A stretch of 64,000 nt of DNA from the NCBI GenBank assembly GCA_965247965.1, contig OZ252053.1:6324001-6388000 (forward strand), given 5' to 3'. The DNA is from UBA7328 sp965247965 (lineage in GTDB: Bacteria > Bacteroidota > Bacteroidia > Chitinophagales > Saprospiraceae). The stretch's first letter is position 1. Each line of letters begins with the position of its first letter. Under the pieces are notes generated by a model. That model had not been told where the DNA came from. It saw only the letters and a list, made by a program, of their open reading frames with translations, and searched no databases. Positions 38,907 through 47,715 of the stretch are shown here, piece by piece. A program made the position numbers and the translations under genes.

Positions 38907-39472
38907 TGAACAATCAAAAAAATATTTGGATTGCTGTAGGCCTCCTTACTGTTACCTGGTTAACGGTTAACGCTTCCTGGGGGCTTACAGGCCCGGAAAC
39001 TCTCATATCCGGATGGCTTGCAAACCTTTGCTCCCTTGAAATCATAGTTATCGCCGCATTGGTTTTGTTATTGGCTTCCGTTTTTTTCGCTGTCTATCGA
39101 AAGAATAAAAAACTTCTGGAGAAAATCACCTTTGTCAAGAGAGAAAAAATCTATTTATCATCCTTCTTGAATGGTATTGATGAAAAACTAATTTCTCTGG
39201 GTGTGAAACCAGCATTTTTTACACTGACATCTACTTTCTCTACGCCTTCAATTTTTTTGAGTTTTTTTTTCAGTCCGAAAGCACAAAAAGGACAGGATAG
39301 GCCATCGACTTCAATTTTTACATACAAATGTTCTCCTTGTTCTTGCGCAAGAACGGGGTTGAAAAGAGCAAAACTGAATAGTAAGGCAAATATTGTAAAA
39401 GCCATTTTTACTTGTAATTTCATTTTTTCTCGTTTTAAAAAATTAAAATTCTCGCACCCAGAGTGTATCTGA
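38903..39472 (+). CDS. small membrane protein, unknown; long antisense overlap with next gene
   Basis: The start overlaps lipB by 4 bp. Two hydrophobic segments (IWIAVGLLTVTWLTV and LEIIVIAALVLLLASVFFAVY) are followed by a basic stretch. From 39151 on the frame is antisense to the HMA gene and reads Ser/Phe-rich sequence with no protein character, so the authentic protein probably ended near residue 80 or the gene has lost its stop. Function unknown. Confidence 0.45.
   Translation: MMNNQKNIWIAVGLLTVTWLTVNASWGLTGPETLISGWLANLCSLEIIVIAALVLLLASVFFAVYRKNKKLLEKITFVKREKIYLSSFLNGIDEKLISLGVKPAFFTLTSTFSTPSIFLSFFFSPKAQKGQDRPSTSIFTYKCSPCSCARTGLKRAKLNSKANIVKAIFTCNFIFSRFKKLKFSHPECI
39151..39423 (-). CDS. 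periplasmic heavy-metal-associated (HMA) protein with shortened domain
   Basis: 90 residues: signal peptide (ending PVLAQ), then an HMA domain with the metal-binding motif GLSCPFCAFGLKKKL and KIEGVEKVDVSVK. The sequence then jumps to NAGFTPREISF, which is the end of a normal HMA fold; about 20-30 residues (third strand and second helix) are missing in frame. It is the last gene of the minus-strand metal operon, 11 bp after the barrel gene. It may be a compact variant or a deletion. Confidence 0.75.
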   Translation of the reverse strand: MKLQVKMAFTIFALLFSFALFNPVLAQEQGEHLYVKIEVDGLSCPFCAFGLKKKLKKIEGVEKVDVSVKNAGFTPREISFSSIPFKKDDK

Positions 39473-40235
39473 AATTAGTTGTTTCTCCTTCGGGGGCCTC
39501 TTCTATAAGAGGCAGCTGAATGCCCGTTTCAAGCAGCAACCGCCTTCTGGTAATCCATTGAATGCCGGGTGAAAGCAACAAGATGTTATTTCCACTTTCG
39601 GGAATATGATTTCCGTTCATTTCAAGAAACAAATTAACTTGTTTGGGAGGGTATTGCTGAGGCAGTAATGGCAAACCAAATGCAACATTATAAATTACCT
39701 TGTCGGGCAATCCGTCGGAAGTAAAGCTGTATGCCAACTCTCCATAAATACCGTATTCTGTAGTTACATAACCATTTACAAATCCTATCCTACTTTCCCA
39801 GGCCCCATTACCAAGTTGTGGACTACCTGATGAACTACCGGTAGGGAACCCTTGTATTAATTTGATCAGGGTTCGGAAAGTTTTTCGTTTACTGTCTTTT
39901 TGATATAATAGATATTTGGAGAAAATTTTCATATCGCCTACGCCAAAACGATTCTCCAGACCTTCAGGTGACGCACGTACGAACGGAATAATTCCACCAA
40001 GCTGCCACTTGGCAGTAATGTTAAATGGCAGGGCTATTATGTGCCAATAAACTCCTGAATTTTCCTTGGAAATATATCTTTCGAATGTCCGAATCCCACT
40101 ACCTTCCAAGCCAAGCATTATAGGCGTATCAGTAAAAATGGGTGGGCCTTGCGCCTGGAGATCTATTGCCCATACAAAAGCAACCAACAAAGCACAAAAA
40201 GAGCCTACGCTATAACAGGCAGTTATTCTTACCAT
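39435..40235 (-). CDS. outer-membrane beta-barrel (transporter-like) protein of the metal operon
   Basis: 266 residues with a signal peptide (cleavage near LQAQ). Alternating amphipathic segments and a terminal hydrophobic strand (YTLGARILIF) ending in Phe are typical of an outer-membrane barrel of the phenol-degradation/MetA-like transporter group. Its start overlaps the stop of the gene upstream by 1 bp, so translation is coupled. From context it could let metal or its ligand cross the outer membrane; this is inference. Confidence 0.7.
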   Translation of the reverse strand: MVRITACYSVGSFCALLVAFVWAIDLQAQGPPIFTDTPIMLGLEGSGIRTFERYISKENSGVYWHIIALPFNITAKWQLGGIIPFVRASPEGLENRFGVGDMKIFSKYLLYQKDSKRKTFRTLIKLIQGFPTGSSSGSPQLGNGAWESRIGFVNGYVTTEYGIYGELAYSFTSDGLPDKVIYNVAFGLPLLPQQYPPKQVNLFLEMNGNHIPESGNNILLLSPGIQWITRRRLLLETGIQLPLIEEAPEGETTNFRYTLGARILIF

Positions 40236-40990
40236 TACGCAACCTTTGGTCTAAGTTGCCTTCTTCGATAAATAAATACTCCTGCCAAAAGAACAATCGC
40301 TATTGAACCATATATCACAATCCTCCGCCAAAAAGAAGAGCCGACAATTTTAATCTTCGGAATATTCTCTTCTGATATGTACCCTCTTGCTATTTGTTGA
40401 ATCTCTTTTTCCCATTCGAGGTAGTAAGCTCTTTTGGACAATAAGCTCACATCTTCCAATGTCAGGAATTGATTTTTAATATATTCCTCTATCTCCGCAT
40501 GCATGCCGGGTGCGTCTTCTTTTGTTAAAAACTCTGCTTCTAAAAGAGGGTTGATTATTTGATCCGTTATCCGACCGGCTTCTTCTATGCTCAACTCATC
40601 TACTTCCGAACCGCGATACCATCTTTCATTATTGAAACTCTTGAGCTGTTCTTGATATTCATCTCCTTCCAATAATTTTATCGACTTTTTGTGCTTTTTA
40701 AATACCTCCTTCACCTCTGCAACATTCGGATCATAATCTTCTTGCCATACTACCGCCACTTTTGTTCCCGGCCTATTTAGCCAAGCCTCTTGAATAGTAT
40801 TTTGTTTTTCTAAATCGAGGAGTATTGGCTTTGATCGGCTTCCGCAACCAATATCGTTAGCCGCCCCACAAACCAGATTTACTTGATGGAAAGTAATGCG
40901 GTCGTTAGAATTGTAGGAGTTTTGCGAATGAATAGACGAAGAAAAGCCTATCAATAGACCCGTTATAAATAATAGATAGAAATATCTCAC
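40235..40990 (-). CDS. membrane-anchored Cys-containing protein of the metal operon, unknown
   Basis: 251 residues: N-terminal signal peptide (cleavage near SIHSQ), a motif NLVCGAANDIGCGSRSKPILLDLE near residues 38-60, acidic and helical middle, and one C-terminal membrane segment (IVIYGSIAIVLLAGVFIY) followed by a basic tail. The Cys pair in CGAANDIGCGSR suggests metal or thiol chemistry in the periplasm. I know no characterised homologue. Translationally coupled to the barrel gene. Confidence 0.65.
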   Translation of the reverse strand: MRYFYLLFITGLLIGFSSSIHSQNSYNSNDRITFHQVNLVCGAANDIGCGSRSKPILLDLEKQNTIQEAWLNRPGTKVAVVWQEDYDPNVAEVKEVFKKHKKSIKLLEGDEYQEQLKSFNNERWYRGSEVDELSIEEAGRITDQIINPLLEAEFLTKEDAPGMHAEIEEYIKNQFLTLEDVSLLSKRAYYLEWEKEIQQIARGYISEENIPKIKIVGSSFWRRIVIYGSIAIVLLAGVFIYRRRQLRPKVA

Positions 40991-41072
40991 GATAGTGGAT
41001 TTAGTTAGTTGATTAATTGTGTTTTGAAGAAGTACGTTTTACAAAAGCAGTCATAGAGTTAGTGTAGTCAAG

Positions 41073-41300
41073 TCAACAACAAGAATCTTTTGGCTTTCCC
41101 TCCTGGATCGGTGGGCAAGGCACTGTCCCGTAAGAACAATAGACACAACAATCCCCGGCATTAGGTTTCAAAATCGTATGGCAATTTTCACATTCGTAGA
41201 AATACTGACACGCATCAGTAGGCATCACTTCTTCCTTTTCATGCCTACAGTGTGGACAGGTAATAGTGGATCTTTGTACAATGGTTTTCGCTGCGTTCAT
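41073..41300 (-). CDS. small Cys-rich protein of the mer-like locus
   Basis: 75 residues with three Cys clusters: TCPHCRHEK (zinc-ribbon knuckle), YECENCHTILKP (second knuckle) and AGDCCVYCSYGTVPCPPIQ, ending KDSCC. No signal peptide, so it is cytoplasmic. It starts directly after the merTP stop (no gap). Proteins with the GDCCVYCSYGTVPCPP block are found beside MerT/MerTP genes in Bacteroidota, to my knowledge without assigned function; binding of Hg or another soft metal is plausible. Confidence 0.75.
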   Translation of the reverse strand: MNAAKTIVQRSTITCPHCRHEKEEVMPTDACQYFYECENCHTILKPNAGDCCVYCSYGTVPCPPIQEGKPKDSCC

Positions 41301-41903
41301 TTATTGAATAATTTTAGAATTTCCGGTTTTATATTTACTAGTACGAATGGCTGATTTTATGGCTTGCAGATCAACCCTGGAACCGTCATAGATAATTGTG
41401 ACATTTTCATCTTGATGCGATGCTTTAGATTCTACCACGCCTGTCAACTCACCTACTACTTTTTCGATATGAGCTTCACACCCTCGGCAGGTCATTCCTG
41501 TCACTTCTATTTCCACTGTTTTCAACTGTTGTTGATCAATCTCCCAGGATATTGTGCTTTCAGGTTGGCCATAAAAAATGTGGGCATAGCTGGGAAAGGC
41601 CAGCATGAGTGCAGCAAAAATTGTGATTAGACTCAAGAATGTTTTTCCTTGGAGAAAGGAGCGCTTTGGCACGTCGCAGTTGCAGTCGTTTGCAGGTATT
41701 GGTTTGAGATTTTGATACCAGGCAAAACCTATCGCGACTATTGCGATGCCAATCAAATAAAGTCTCAAAGGCTCCATCCACGACAGGTTGGACGCCAAAC
41801 CTGAGGTGCCGGCAATGATAGCGAGTAGTGGGGTTATGCAGCAAAGGGAGGCAGCTATTGCTGAAAATATTCCTAAGCCTAGAGCGGACTTATCTGCTTT
41901 CAT
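41301..41903 (-). CDS. merTP: MerTP: MerT-like mercuric transporter fused to an HMA domain
   Basis: 200 residues. The first part is MerT-like with membrane segments about 10-32, 45-62 and 85-105 and the vicinal Cys pair in ASLCCITPLLA. A C-terminal periplasmic or cytoplasmic HMA domain follows (VEIEVTGMTCRGCEAHIEKV, residues about 130-195). It passes Hg(II), or a similar ion, from HMA to MerT thiols and across the inner membrane. It lies 29 bp after arsR. The full length suits known MerTP proteins. Confidence 0.88.
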   Translation of the reverse strand: MKADKSALGLGIFSAIAASLCCITPLLAIIAGTSGLASNLSWMEPLRLYLIGIAIVAIGFAWYQNLKPIPANDCNCDVPKRSFLQGKTFLSLITIFAALMLAFPSYAHIFYGQPESTISWEIDQQQLKTVEIEVTGMTCRGCEAHIEKVVGELTGVVESKASHQDENVTIIYDGSRVDLQAIKSAIRTSKYKTGNSKIIQ

Positions 41904-41932
41904 AAAAGAAGTATTTATTGCTCACCAAACGA

Positions 41933-42310
41933 CTAAACAAATTCATTTTCAGCTATTAGGTCAAAAACGGGGTAGAGTACGTCGGTCATAGAAGGGCTCA
42001 AATAATAAAATATGACGGTGCCTTCTCTTTCAGAGATTACCACATTTGCGTCCTTTAATTTTCGCAAATGCTGTGATACGGCGGGTATTTTCATTTCTAA
42101 TATTTCGCTCAAGTCACATACACATAGTCGCTCTTCTTCTTTTAAGAGCATTAGAATTTTTAACCTGACTTCATTTCCGGCAAGAGAATAGATTCGAGAT
42201 ATTTCCGGAAGTCTGGAATTGGTAGAGATAATTAATTCCTTGCCTCTCTCAATTTGGTTTTCATCCCTATCTATCCTGATACAAGTATTGGGATCTTTCA
42301 AAATGTTCAT
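41933..42310 (-). CDS. ArsR/SmtB-family metal-sensing repressor
   Basis: 125 residues. The winged-helix core (EVRLKILMLLKEEE, PAVSQHLRKLKDANVVISEREG) contains the metal-site motif ERLCVCDLSEIL of ArsR-type sensors. It is first in the minus-strand operon arsR-merTP-Cys-rich-membrane Cys-barrel-HMA and should repress it, being released by a soft metal. The operator is presumably within the 100 bp upstream; I saw no convincing long palindrome there. Confidence 0.88.
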   Translation of the reverse strand: MNILKDPNTCIRIDRDENQIERGKELIISTNSRLPEISRIYSLAGNEVRLKILMLLKEEERLCVCDLSEILEMKIPAVSQHLRKLKDANVVISEREGTVIFYYLSPSMTDVLYPVFDLIAENEFV

Positions 42311-42599
42311 GGTGCAAGGATAAAGGTAAGTAGTTATTTAAGCAAAGTTTAACGATTGTCAATAATCAGACGAGTTAATAAAAAACCAAGTGGAGAAAAG
42401 AAAGAAAAATACTATTCGGTCAATTTGCCTATCTCCTACAAGTCGAAGTCCTAAAGAAATAATTTGAAACTCGTGTACATATTGATCATCGATGAATAAA
42501 AAATATAAATTTGAATCCCTTATAAAGGCTCTTCCTTTGTAATGCCGCACCAAATTACGAGTATCCACATTCCACGTCTTCTAAGTGCGATAGCCGAGT

Positions 42600-42826
42600 T
42601 GGTCTAAAAGGACCTCGCGGATCAAGTTCCAAACCGTCGAACTATCCACCGACACCAAATCCATACATCTCAGAAAACCTTCAAAACCCATCCAAAAAGT
42701 ACAAAACATCTATTCTGCAACCAATACAACTAATACTCAAAAGGCAATTTAAAAATATGTAGTGTACCATTGAAATTACAACCAATTGATAACCAATGAC
42801 ATATATTCTAAAAACGGCAAGTTGGG
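42600..42826 (+). mobile_element. 3' remnant of an IS1634-type element
   Basis: One frame reads KFQTVELSTDTKSIHLRKPS, then KPIQKVQNIYSATN, then KYVVYH, nearly identical to the C terminus of the transposase at 25783, but with a TAA where the other has a Lys codon. The IS end caagttggg falls at 42818-42826 and is followed by ttaa. The rest of the element is absent. Confidence 0.8.
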
Positions 42827-42875
42827 TTAACGACCCAATAAATTGTGTCGGCCATTGGCGTAGACGATTCTAAGC

Positions 42876-42909
42876 GAGGTGACATCTTTCGATAGAAAGG
42901 TGTCATCTC
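42876..42909. repeat. hairpin sharing arms with the next terminator
   Basis: gaggtgacatcttt pairs with aaaggtgtcatctc (with G-U pairs) around a short loop. The arms match those of the hairpin at 42951-42990. Confidence 0.55.
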
Positions 42910-42950
42910 AGGAAAGTTCGGGTAATTTTGAGGTGGTCGCTTCCAACTTT

Positions 42951-42990
42951 CAAGATGACACCTTTTTTTTGCAAAAAAGATGTCACCTTG
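42951..42990 (-). terminator. terminator overlapping the serine hydrolase stop codon
   Basis: On the minus strand caaggtgacatctttttt pairs with aaaaaaaggtgtcatcttg. The TGA of the serine hydrolase gene lies inside the first arm (aggTGAcatc). Flanking A/T runs suit an intrinsic terminator. Confidence 0.65.
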
Positions 42991-44488
42991 CCTCTCTTTG
43001 AAACTCCCTCCCCATCATCTTCAAATATGAAATTTCTCCATCCTGATTCGCTCCGAATGTGACAAATGTCTTGCTGCGCCATTGATGATGCTTATCAGAT
43101 CGGAATGTGCCGTAATGCCAATGATTAAGTGACAGGTGCCATTTATTATTTATGTACGCATGCAGCTGACCGTCGATCAATTCTATGACTACAGTTCCAT
43201 ACATTTCATGTGTGAAGGCGCCCTGATATGCCTCGAGACCATGAGATGGTTTGGTGTTCGGTACATGGCTTTCTTCGATCTTCTTTAATTCACTTTTGGA
43301 TTTTTCACGGAAGCCTCTATACAGCTCAAAAATTTCTTTATGCCAATCTCTTTCTCCACCGAGTGCGTACAGGTCGAATGTCTTGTACATGATCGCATGG
43401 CGCAATTCGGCATGATCGAGATTCGAGAATACGTAGACACCGAGATTCTCATCTCTGAGCCATCCGTTGATTGCTATCAATCCGTCAATGCTGCCCGTAT
43501 GGAAGTCGACTTTTGCACCCTTATAATCGTGCTGAAACCATCCCATTCCATAAGTCTTCCAATGAGGTTTAGTTAGTTTTTTCGTAGGATAGAAGCCACC
43601 ATCAATTATAATTTTGGGTTGGAATAAGTATTCGAATGTTTGTGCTTTGATCAGCGTATCGCCACTTACAACTCCTTTGTTAGTAATGAACCTGAAGTAC
43701 TTTTCCATATCATCGATACACGACCAAATGATACCCGCGGCGCCTACCTGGTCGAAGAAGATGTAGTCAAGTGGTACGACGCCGTCATCCGGATCATCGA
43801 AGTGCGGAGTACTTACATTTCCAGCAGGTAATATATCCTGAGATTTTGTAAACGACCGCGACATGCCTAGTGGTCTGAAAATGCGTTCGGTAACAAAATC
43901 TGCCCAATGTATACCGCTTATTGCTTCTATAACCTCCCCGGCAATGGCATAGCCCATATTTTGGTACTGATAGCCTCCACGCAGCGGATAGACCTTGTCT
44001 GCCAAAGCAAATTTTTCCAGGCTTTCTTCGGTGCTCAAATCATTGCTGTACCAGATCAAATCAGCATTGCCGATGCCGAGATTGTGCGTGAAAAGATCTT
44101 TGATCCGTGCATCGCCGCGTATATACGAATCGGATAATTCGAACGGAGGGTAGTGTTTTTTTACTGGGTCATCCCAATGCACTTTTCCTTCATCGACTAG
44201 CATTGCCATTGCCATGGCTACGAGCGCTTTGGTTGTTGATGCCATGGTGAATAAGGTCTCGTTGTCCGCCTTTTCTTTGGGCTCAATGTTTCGGACCCCG
44301 TATGTCTTTTTGAAAATGGTTTGGCCGTCTTTCATGACCAAAACAGACATGGCCGGGATTTTCCAATCTTTTATGCCTTGCTCGATCATATTGTCGAGCT
44401 GGCGGTTTTGGGAATCGTATTGGGCAGTTGCGGAAGACCAAATAGAAGAGACGAGGAATAAAATCAGAAGCCTGTTAATTTCTTTCAT
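42983..44488 (-). CDS. serine beta-lactamase-fold hydrolase (class C/penicillin-binding-protein-like)
   Basis: 501 residues with a signal peptide (cleavage near SATAQ). The S-x-x-K nucleophile is in FTMASTTKALVAMA (about residue 88) and the Y-x-N motif in RGGYQYQNMGYAIAG (about residue 180). A late His-rich segment KVDFHTGSIDG takes the K/H-T-G place. The C-terminal roughly 110 residues resemble DUF3471 (GAFTHEMYGTVVIEL). Likely a periplasmic esterase or D-aminopeptidase rather than a true beta-lactamase. Stands alone. Confidence 0.88.
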   Translation of the reverse strand: MKEINRLLILFLVSSIWSSATAQYDSQNRQLDNMIEQGIKDWKIPAMSVLVMKDGQTIFKKTYGVRNIEPKEKADNETLFTMASTTKALVAMAMAMLVDEGKVHWDDPVKKHYPPFELSDSYIRGDARIKDLFTHNLGIGNADLIWYSNDLSTEESLEKFALADKVYPLRGGYQYQNMGYAIAGEVIEAISGIHWADFVTERIFRPLGMSRSFTKSQDILPAGNVSTPHFDDPDDGVVPLDYIFFDQVGAAGIIWSCIDDMEKYFRFITNKGVVSGDTLIKAQTFEYLFQPKIIIDGGFYPTKKLTKPHWKTYGMGWFQHDYKGAKVDFHTGSIDGLIAINGWLRDENLGVYVFSNLDHAELRHAIMYKTFDLYALGGERDWHKEIFELYRGFREKSKSELKKIEESHVPNTKPSHGLEAYQGAFTHEMYGTVVIELIDGQLHAYINNKWHLSLNHWHYGTFRSDKHHQWRSKTFVTFGANQDGEISYLKMMGREFQREAR

Positions 44489-44676
44489 AGTTTGATTGAC
44501 TTTTTGACAGTGCTAATTTACTGTAGTTTGCAAAACCGCATTCTGACTATAATATTTTTTTAGGTATCATTAAATAGTCGTTTTCAAATGACTTATGAAG
44601 GGCATTGGATCTTGCAATCAATAACAGTAAATTTATATTATTTATCATAATTTTAATCAATCTTTCACTTTGAAAA

Positions 44677-46731
44677 GTGTGCTCAGCAACCAAATCAACA
44701 AGTAGGAATAGACTCCTGCTTATTGCCATATTATCCGTCATATCTTTAACTCTTTGGAGCCAGACTGACGAATTTGAAAGAGCTACTGTACTGACACCCT
44801 TTGAAGACTGTAGATTGACACCAGGCAGTACGCTTGATCTGACACGCTTTGCTATAAACAGTACCTGTGGGGGCAATCCTGATGACGACGGGTGGTTTCA
44901 GTTTGAAGCAATCTCAGAGATAACATCAATCAGGATTTTTAGTGGTCAAAGCTCAAATATGGTTTTGGGATATTATGATAATAGTGGAAGGGAAATTGAG
45001 TGCATAGATGGCAATGGGAAAGGAGGAACGGAGATTTTAGATGTCTTTTCAGAGATCGGAAAGACCTACTTTATCCAAGTTTATGACGCCGATCAGGGGT
45101 GGGGGGATTTCGACATATGTCTTACAACAAAATCCCCAAATCCATCAAGTGATTGTACAGGTGCCGAAGTGATATGCAAAAATGATTTGATCGAATTTGC
45201 GCCAACTGGAAGGGGGACTGACGATTTCGAAGATGAGAACAATCATTCCGGGTGCTTAAAAGATGGTGAAAATCAATCTGTATGGTACTATTTTGAAATC
45301 CTGACTTCAGCTCCTCGAAATAGACGTCTCTCATTTAGAATTACTCCAGAGTCCAGCTTGGATTATGATTTCGCGATTTTTGGTCCAAACGTTCAGTGCG
45401 ATAGCCTTGGTTACCCTATTAGATGTTCATGGGCTGATGCAAATTGTAGTCTTTGTCCAGATACAGGTCTGAATCTCGAATATATGGATGGTGAAGAAGG
45501 AGCAGAAGGAGATGGATTCGTGGCTCCTATTAATGTCCAGCCGGGCGAGGGGTACTACTTGTTAGTGGACAATTATGGACAAGATGCGACAGCATTCAGG
45601 CTTGATTGGACAACGACCATATCAGATTTTCTGAATTGTCAGGCAGTAGTCCCATGTGGGATAATCGCGGATGCAGGCACGTCTGTAGTTTTTTGTGAAG
45701 AGGAGGAGATTCAACTTCAAGGAAGCGCAACTGGTGTTAGTGCCAATGCAGAATATATATGGACAGCAGAAGCCGGAGCAGTAGAGCTTTTAAATGCAAC
45801 AGAAACCAAGAATCCGACCTTATCAGTCCCGACAAACTTTATGAATCCTTTAGATTACACATTAACTATAAAAGAGAATGGATGTGAGGACAAAGATGTA
45901 GTCAGAATCAATCGGGAATGCTTTGCCACGGATGAAGAGAGATGCCAAAATGAGATGTCAGTTTTCCTGGATGTTTTGTCTCCAGACTGTATGATGACTG
46001 ACAACGGTCGCATTAAAATTAGTCATATCCGAGGAGGAAGACCACCATACCTTTATAAAATCAATCAGGGTATATTTGATTCACAACGCAATTTTACCGG
46101 ATTGTCAGAGGGTAGCCATTTGATTGCTGTAAAAGACAATCTGGGGTGTATTGTCGAAGTTGAGGAAATTATTCCGCCACCGAATATTCCAAACATAGAT
46201 TTGGGACCTGATATTACAATTAACCTGGGCAATTCGGTTCAACTCACTGCCGCTTCAGATGTCATTTCTAAGAATGTCAAAAAAGTAGTATGGAGTGGTA
46301 CCCCACAAACAAATTGTACAAGCCCTTGCCTATCACTGAATTTTATACCTGATAAGAGTGGTACAATCTCAGCAGAACTAGAGACAACTCAGGGCTGCAC
46401 ATCTTCTGATGAGATTCTGATAACTGTTGTTTCAGAATTCCATGCTTATATACCTAATAGTTTCTCCCCTAATGGAGATGGGCTAAATGATGTCTTCACA
46501 ATATCAGCAACTGGTGTCGATAGAATCAGTTCATTGCAAATTTTTAATCGCTGGGGAGGCGTGATATATTCCAATACTAATTTTCCTCCAAATGATGATT
46601 CCTTTGGATGGGATGGAAGAATTAATTCGGGCAGAAGTGGGTCTAATGTGTTCGTAGTCTTTGTTGAATTTCTATTAACAGATGGAAAATCATCTTTTAT
46701 GACCGGTGATGTGATCGTGTTTCGGGAGTGA
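44677..46731 (+). CDS. secreted protein with T9SS type B (gliding-motility-associated) C-terminal domain
   Basis: 684 residues. The start is GTG at 44677, since the in-frame stop at 44671-44673 excludes anything earlier; a signal peptide follows (ILSVISLTLWSQ). Two beta-rich CUB-like or pre-peptidase-like modules (CGGNPDDDGWFQFEAISE, CLKDGENQSVWYYFEI) span about residues 45-330, then a PKD-like segment (IWTAEAGAVELLNATETKNP). The C-terminal 90 residues are the type B sorting domain (YIPNSFSPNGDGLNDVFTI, LQIFNRWGGVIYSN, WDGRINSGRSGSNVFVVFVEF). Exported by T9SS to the surface. Confidence 0.88.
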   Translation: MCSATKSTSRNRLLLIAILSVISLTLWSQTDEFERATVLTPFEDCRLTPGSTLDLTRFAINSTCGGNPDDDGWFQFEAISEITSIRIFSGQSSNMVLGYYDNSGREIECIDGNGKGGTEILDVFSEIGKTYFIQVYDADQGWGDFDICLTTKSPNPSSDCTGAEVICKNDLIEFAPTGRGTDDFEDENNHSGCLKDGENQSVWYYFEILTSAPRNRRLSFRITPESSLDYDFAIFGPNVQCDSLGYPIRCSWADANCSLCPDTGLNLEYMDGEEGAEGDGFVAPINVQPGEGYYLLVDNYGQDATAFRLDWTTTISDFLNCQAVVPCGIIADAGTSVVFCEEEEIQLQGSATGVSANAEYIWTAEAGAVELLNATETKNPTLSVPTNFMNPLDYTLTIKENGCEDKDVVRINRECFATDEERCQNEMSVFLDVLSPDCMMTDNGRIKISHIRGGRPPYLYKINQGIFDSQRNFTGLSEGSHLIAVKDNLGCIVEVEEIIPPPNIPNIDLGPDITINLGNSVQLTAASDVISKNVKKVVWSGTPQTNCTSPCLSLNFIPDKSGTISAELETTQGCTSSDEILITVVSEFHAYIPNSFSPNGDGLNDVFTISATGVDRISSLQIFNRWGGVIYSNTNFPPNDDSFGWDGRINSGRSGSNVFVVFVEFLLTDGKSSFMTGDVIVFRE

Positions 46732-47133
46732 TGTTCGTCACATAAAAAATTCAAGACCAGTCAATACAAAACCTTAAGACAAGTGTCAGTTTCCCGAGAA
46801 GGATATTTATTCAGACTTAGAGCTTATAACACATTTCTGATCCAAAAGAACCTTCGATAAATATTACTCTTTGGGGAGTTACATAAAACGGAGGTTGATT
46901 TAACCGCGAAATGAAGTTGAAAGCATTTTTTACATAATTTAAATTATCATGCCTAACAATTATGATGCTCCTTGAAAATCAGTTTTGCTCGTGCATAGAA
47001 TTGCAGAGATTGCTGATTCGGCCAAGCGTTCAGCACAACGTTTTATTTGCCCAGAATATTTAAGGGTTTGCTTGCGGCTGTGTTGTCGAATGATAATCTT
47101 TTTTAACTTTATTAAAACTTAACAAAACTTAAA
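46732..47133. other. 402-bp intergenic region, nothing recognised
   Basis: AT-rich DNA between two plus-strand genes, without an ORF of protein character. The last 35 bp (ttttttaactttattaaaacttaac) before 47134 may hold the promoter or leader of the NTF2-like gene, but no clear Bacteroidota -33/-7 pair stands out. Confidence 0.4.
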
Positions 47134-47715
47134 ATGAAAACTTTAACAAGTAAATTAATCACCTCATGCCTTATTGTTTCTGCATTACTATTTACCGACT
47201 GTACGCAAACAGAATCAAAGAATCTAGAACAGTCTAAGCCGAAGGTTAATGCGAAGTATGAAATTGCTTCTGATGATTACGAACTTCTTACGGAAAAAGC
47301 ATTAAACCATGTAAGCAATTTTGAATTGGTCGATTGGTATGAAATGATGGCTGACGATATTGAATATTATTTTCCGGATGGAGATGCAGAAACCAGATCC
47401 AAATTGATTGGCAAATCCGAGGTTATGGAATTTTGGAATGGTTACCAGGAAAAATCCGGCAATAATAAAATGACCTTTACTGATTATGTTCATGTGCCGG
47501 TAAATGTCAAAGAAAGACTTAATTATACTGGTTTGACCGGAGTTATCGTGTTATCTTACTTTTCATCTGAATTGGTTTATGGAGACAAATCCACAAATAT
47601 CAGGATGAACTTCGTAACACATTTTAACGATGAGAATCTAATTGACAGGTATTATACTTACTATGATAGAACGCCAATCATAGAAACAGTGAATGCTAAT
47701 ATTTTAAAAGAATGA
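47134..47715 (+). CDS. NTF2-like (SnoaL-type) lipoprotein
   Basis: 193 residues with a lipoprotein signal (SALLFTDCTQTES). Residues about 50-180 have the cone-shaped NTF2 pattern: an N-terminal helix (ALNHVSNFELVDWYEMMADDIEYYF), GKSEVMEFWNGY, and long paired strands (MNFVTHFNDENLIDRYYTYYD). Such periplasmic proteins bind or modify small molecules; the role is unknown. Monocistronic, followed by a stretch containing a GC-rich hairpin (cccgct/agcggg near 47749) and an IS terminus. Confidence 0.75.
   Translation: MKTLTSKLITSCLIVSALLFTDCTQTESKNLEQSKPKVNAKYEIASDDYELLTEKALNHVSNFELVDWYEMMADDIEYYFPDGDAETRSKLIGKSEVMEFWNGYQEKSGNNKMTFTDYVHVPVNVKERLNYTGLTGVIVLSYFSSELVYGDKSTNIRMNFVTHFNDENLIDRYYTYYDRTPIIETVNANILKE

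Noticed and set aside
42359..42568. 69-residue minus-strand ORF upstream of arsR
   Set aside because: No motif, unlikely composition, and the region more plausibly carries regulatory DNA.
42983..44488. True class C beta-lactamase
   Set aside because: The S-x-x-K and Y-x-N motifs are shared with esterases and peptidases, and the DUF3471-like tail argues for a non-lactamase hydrolase.
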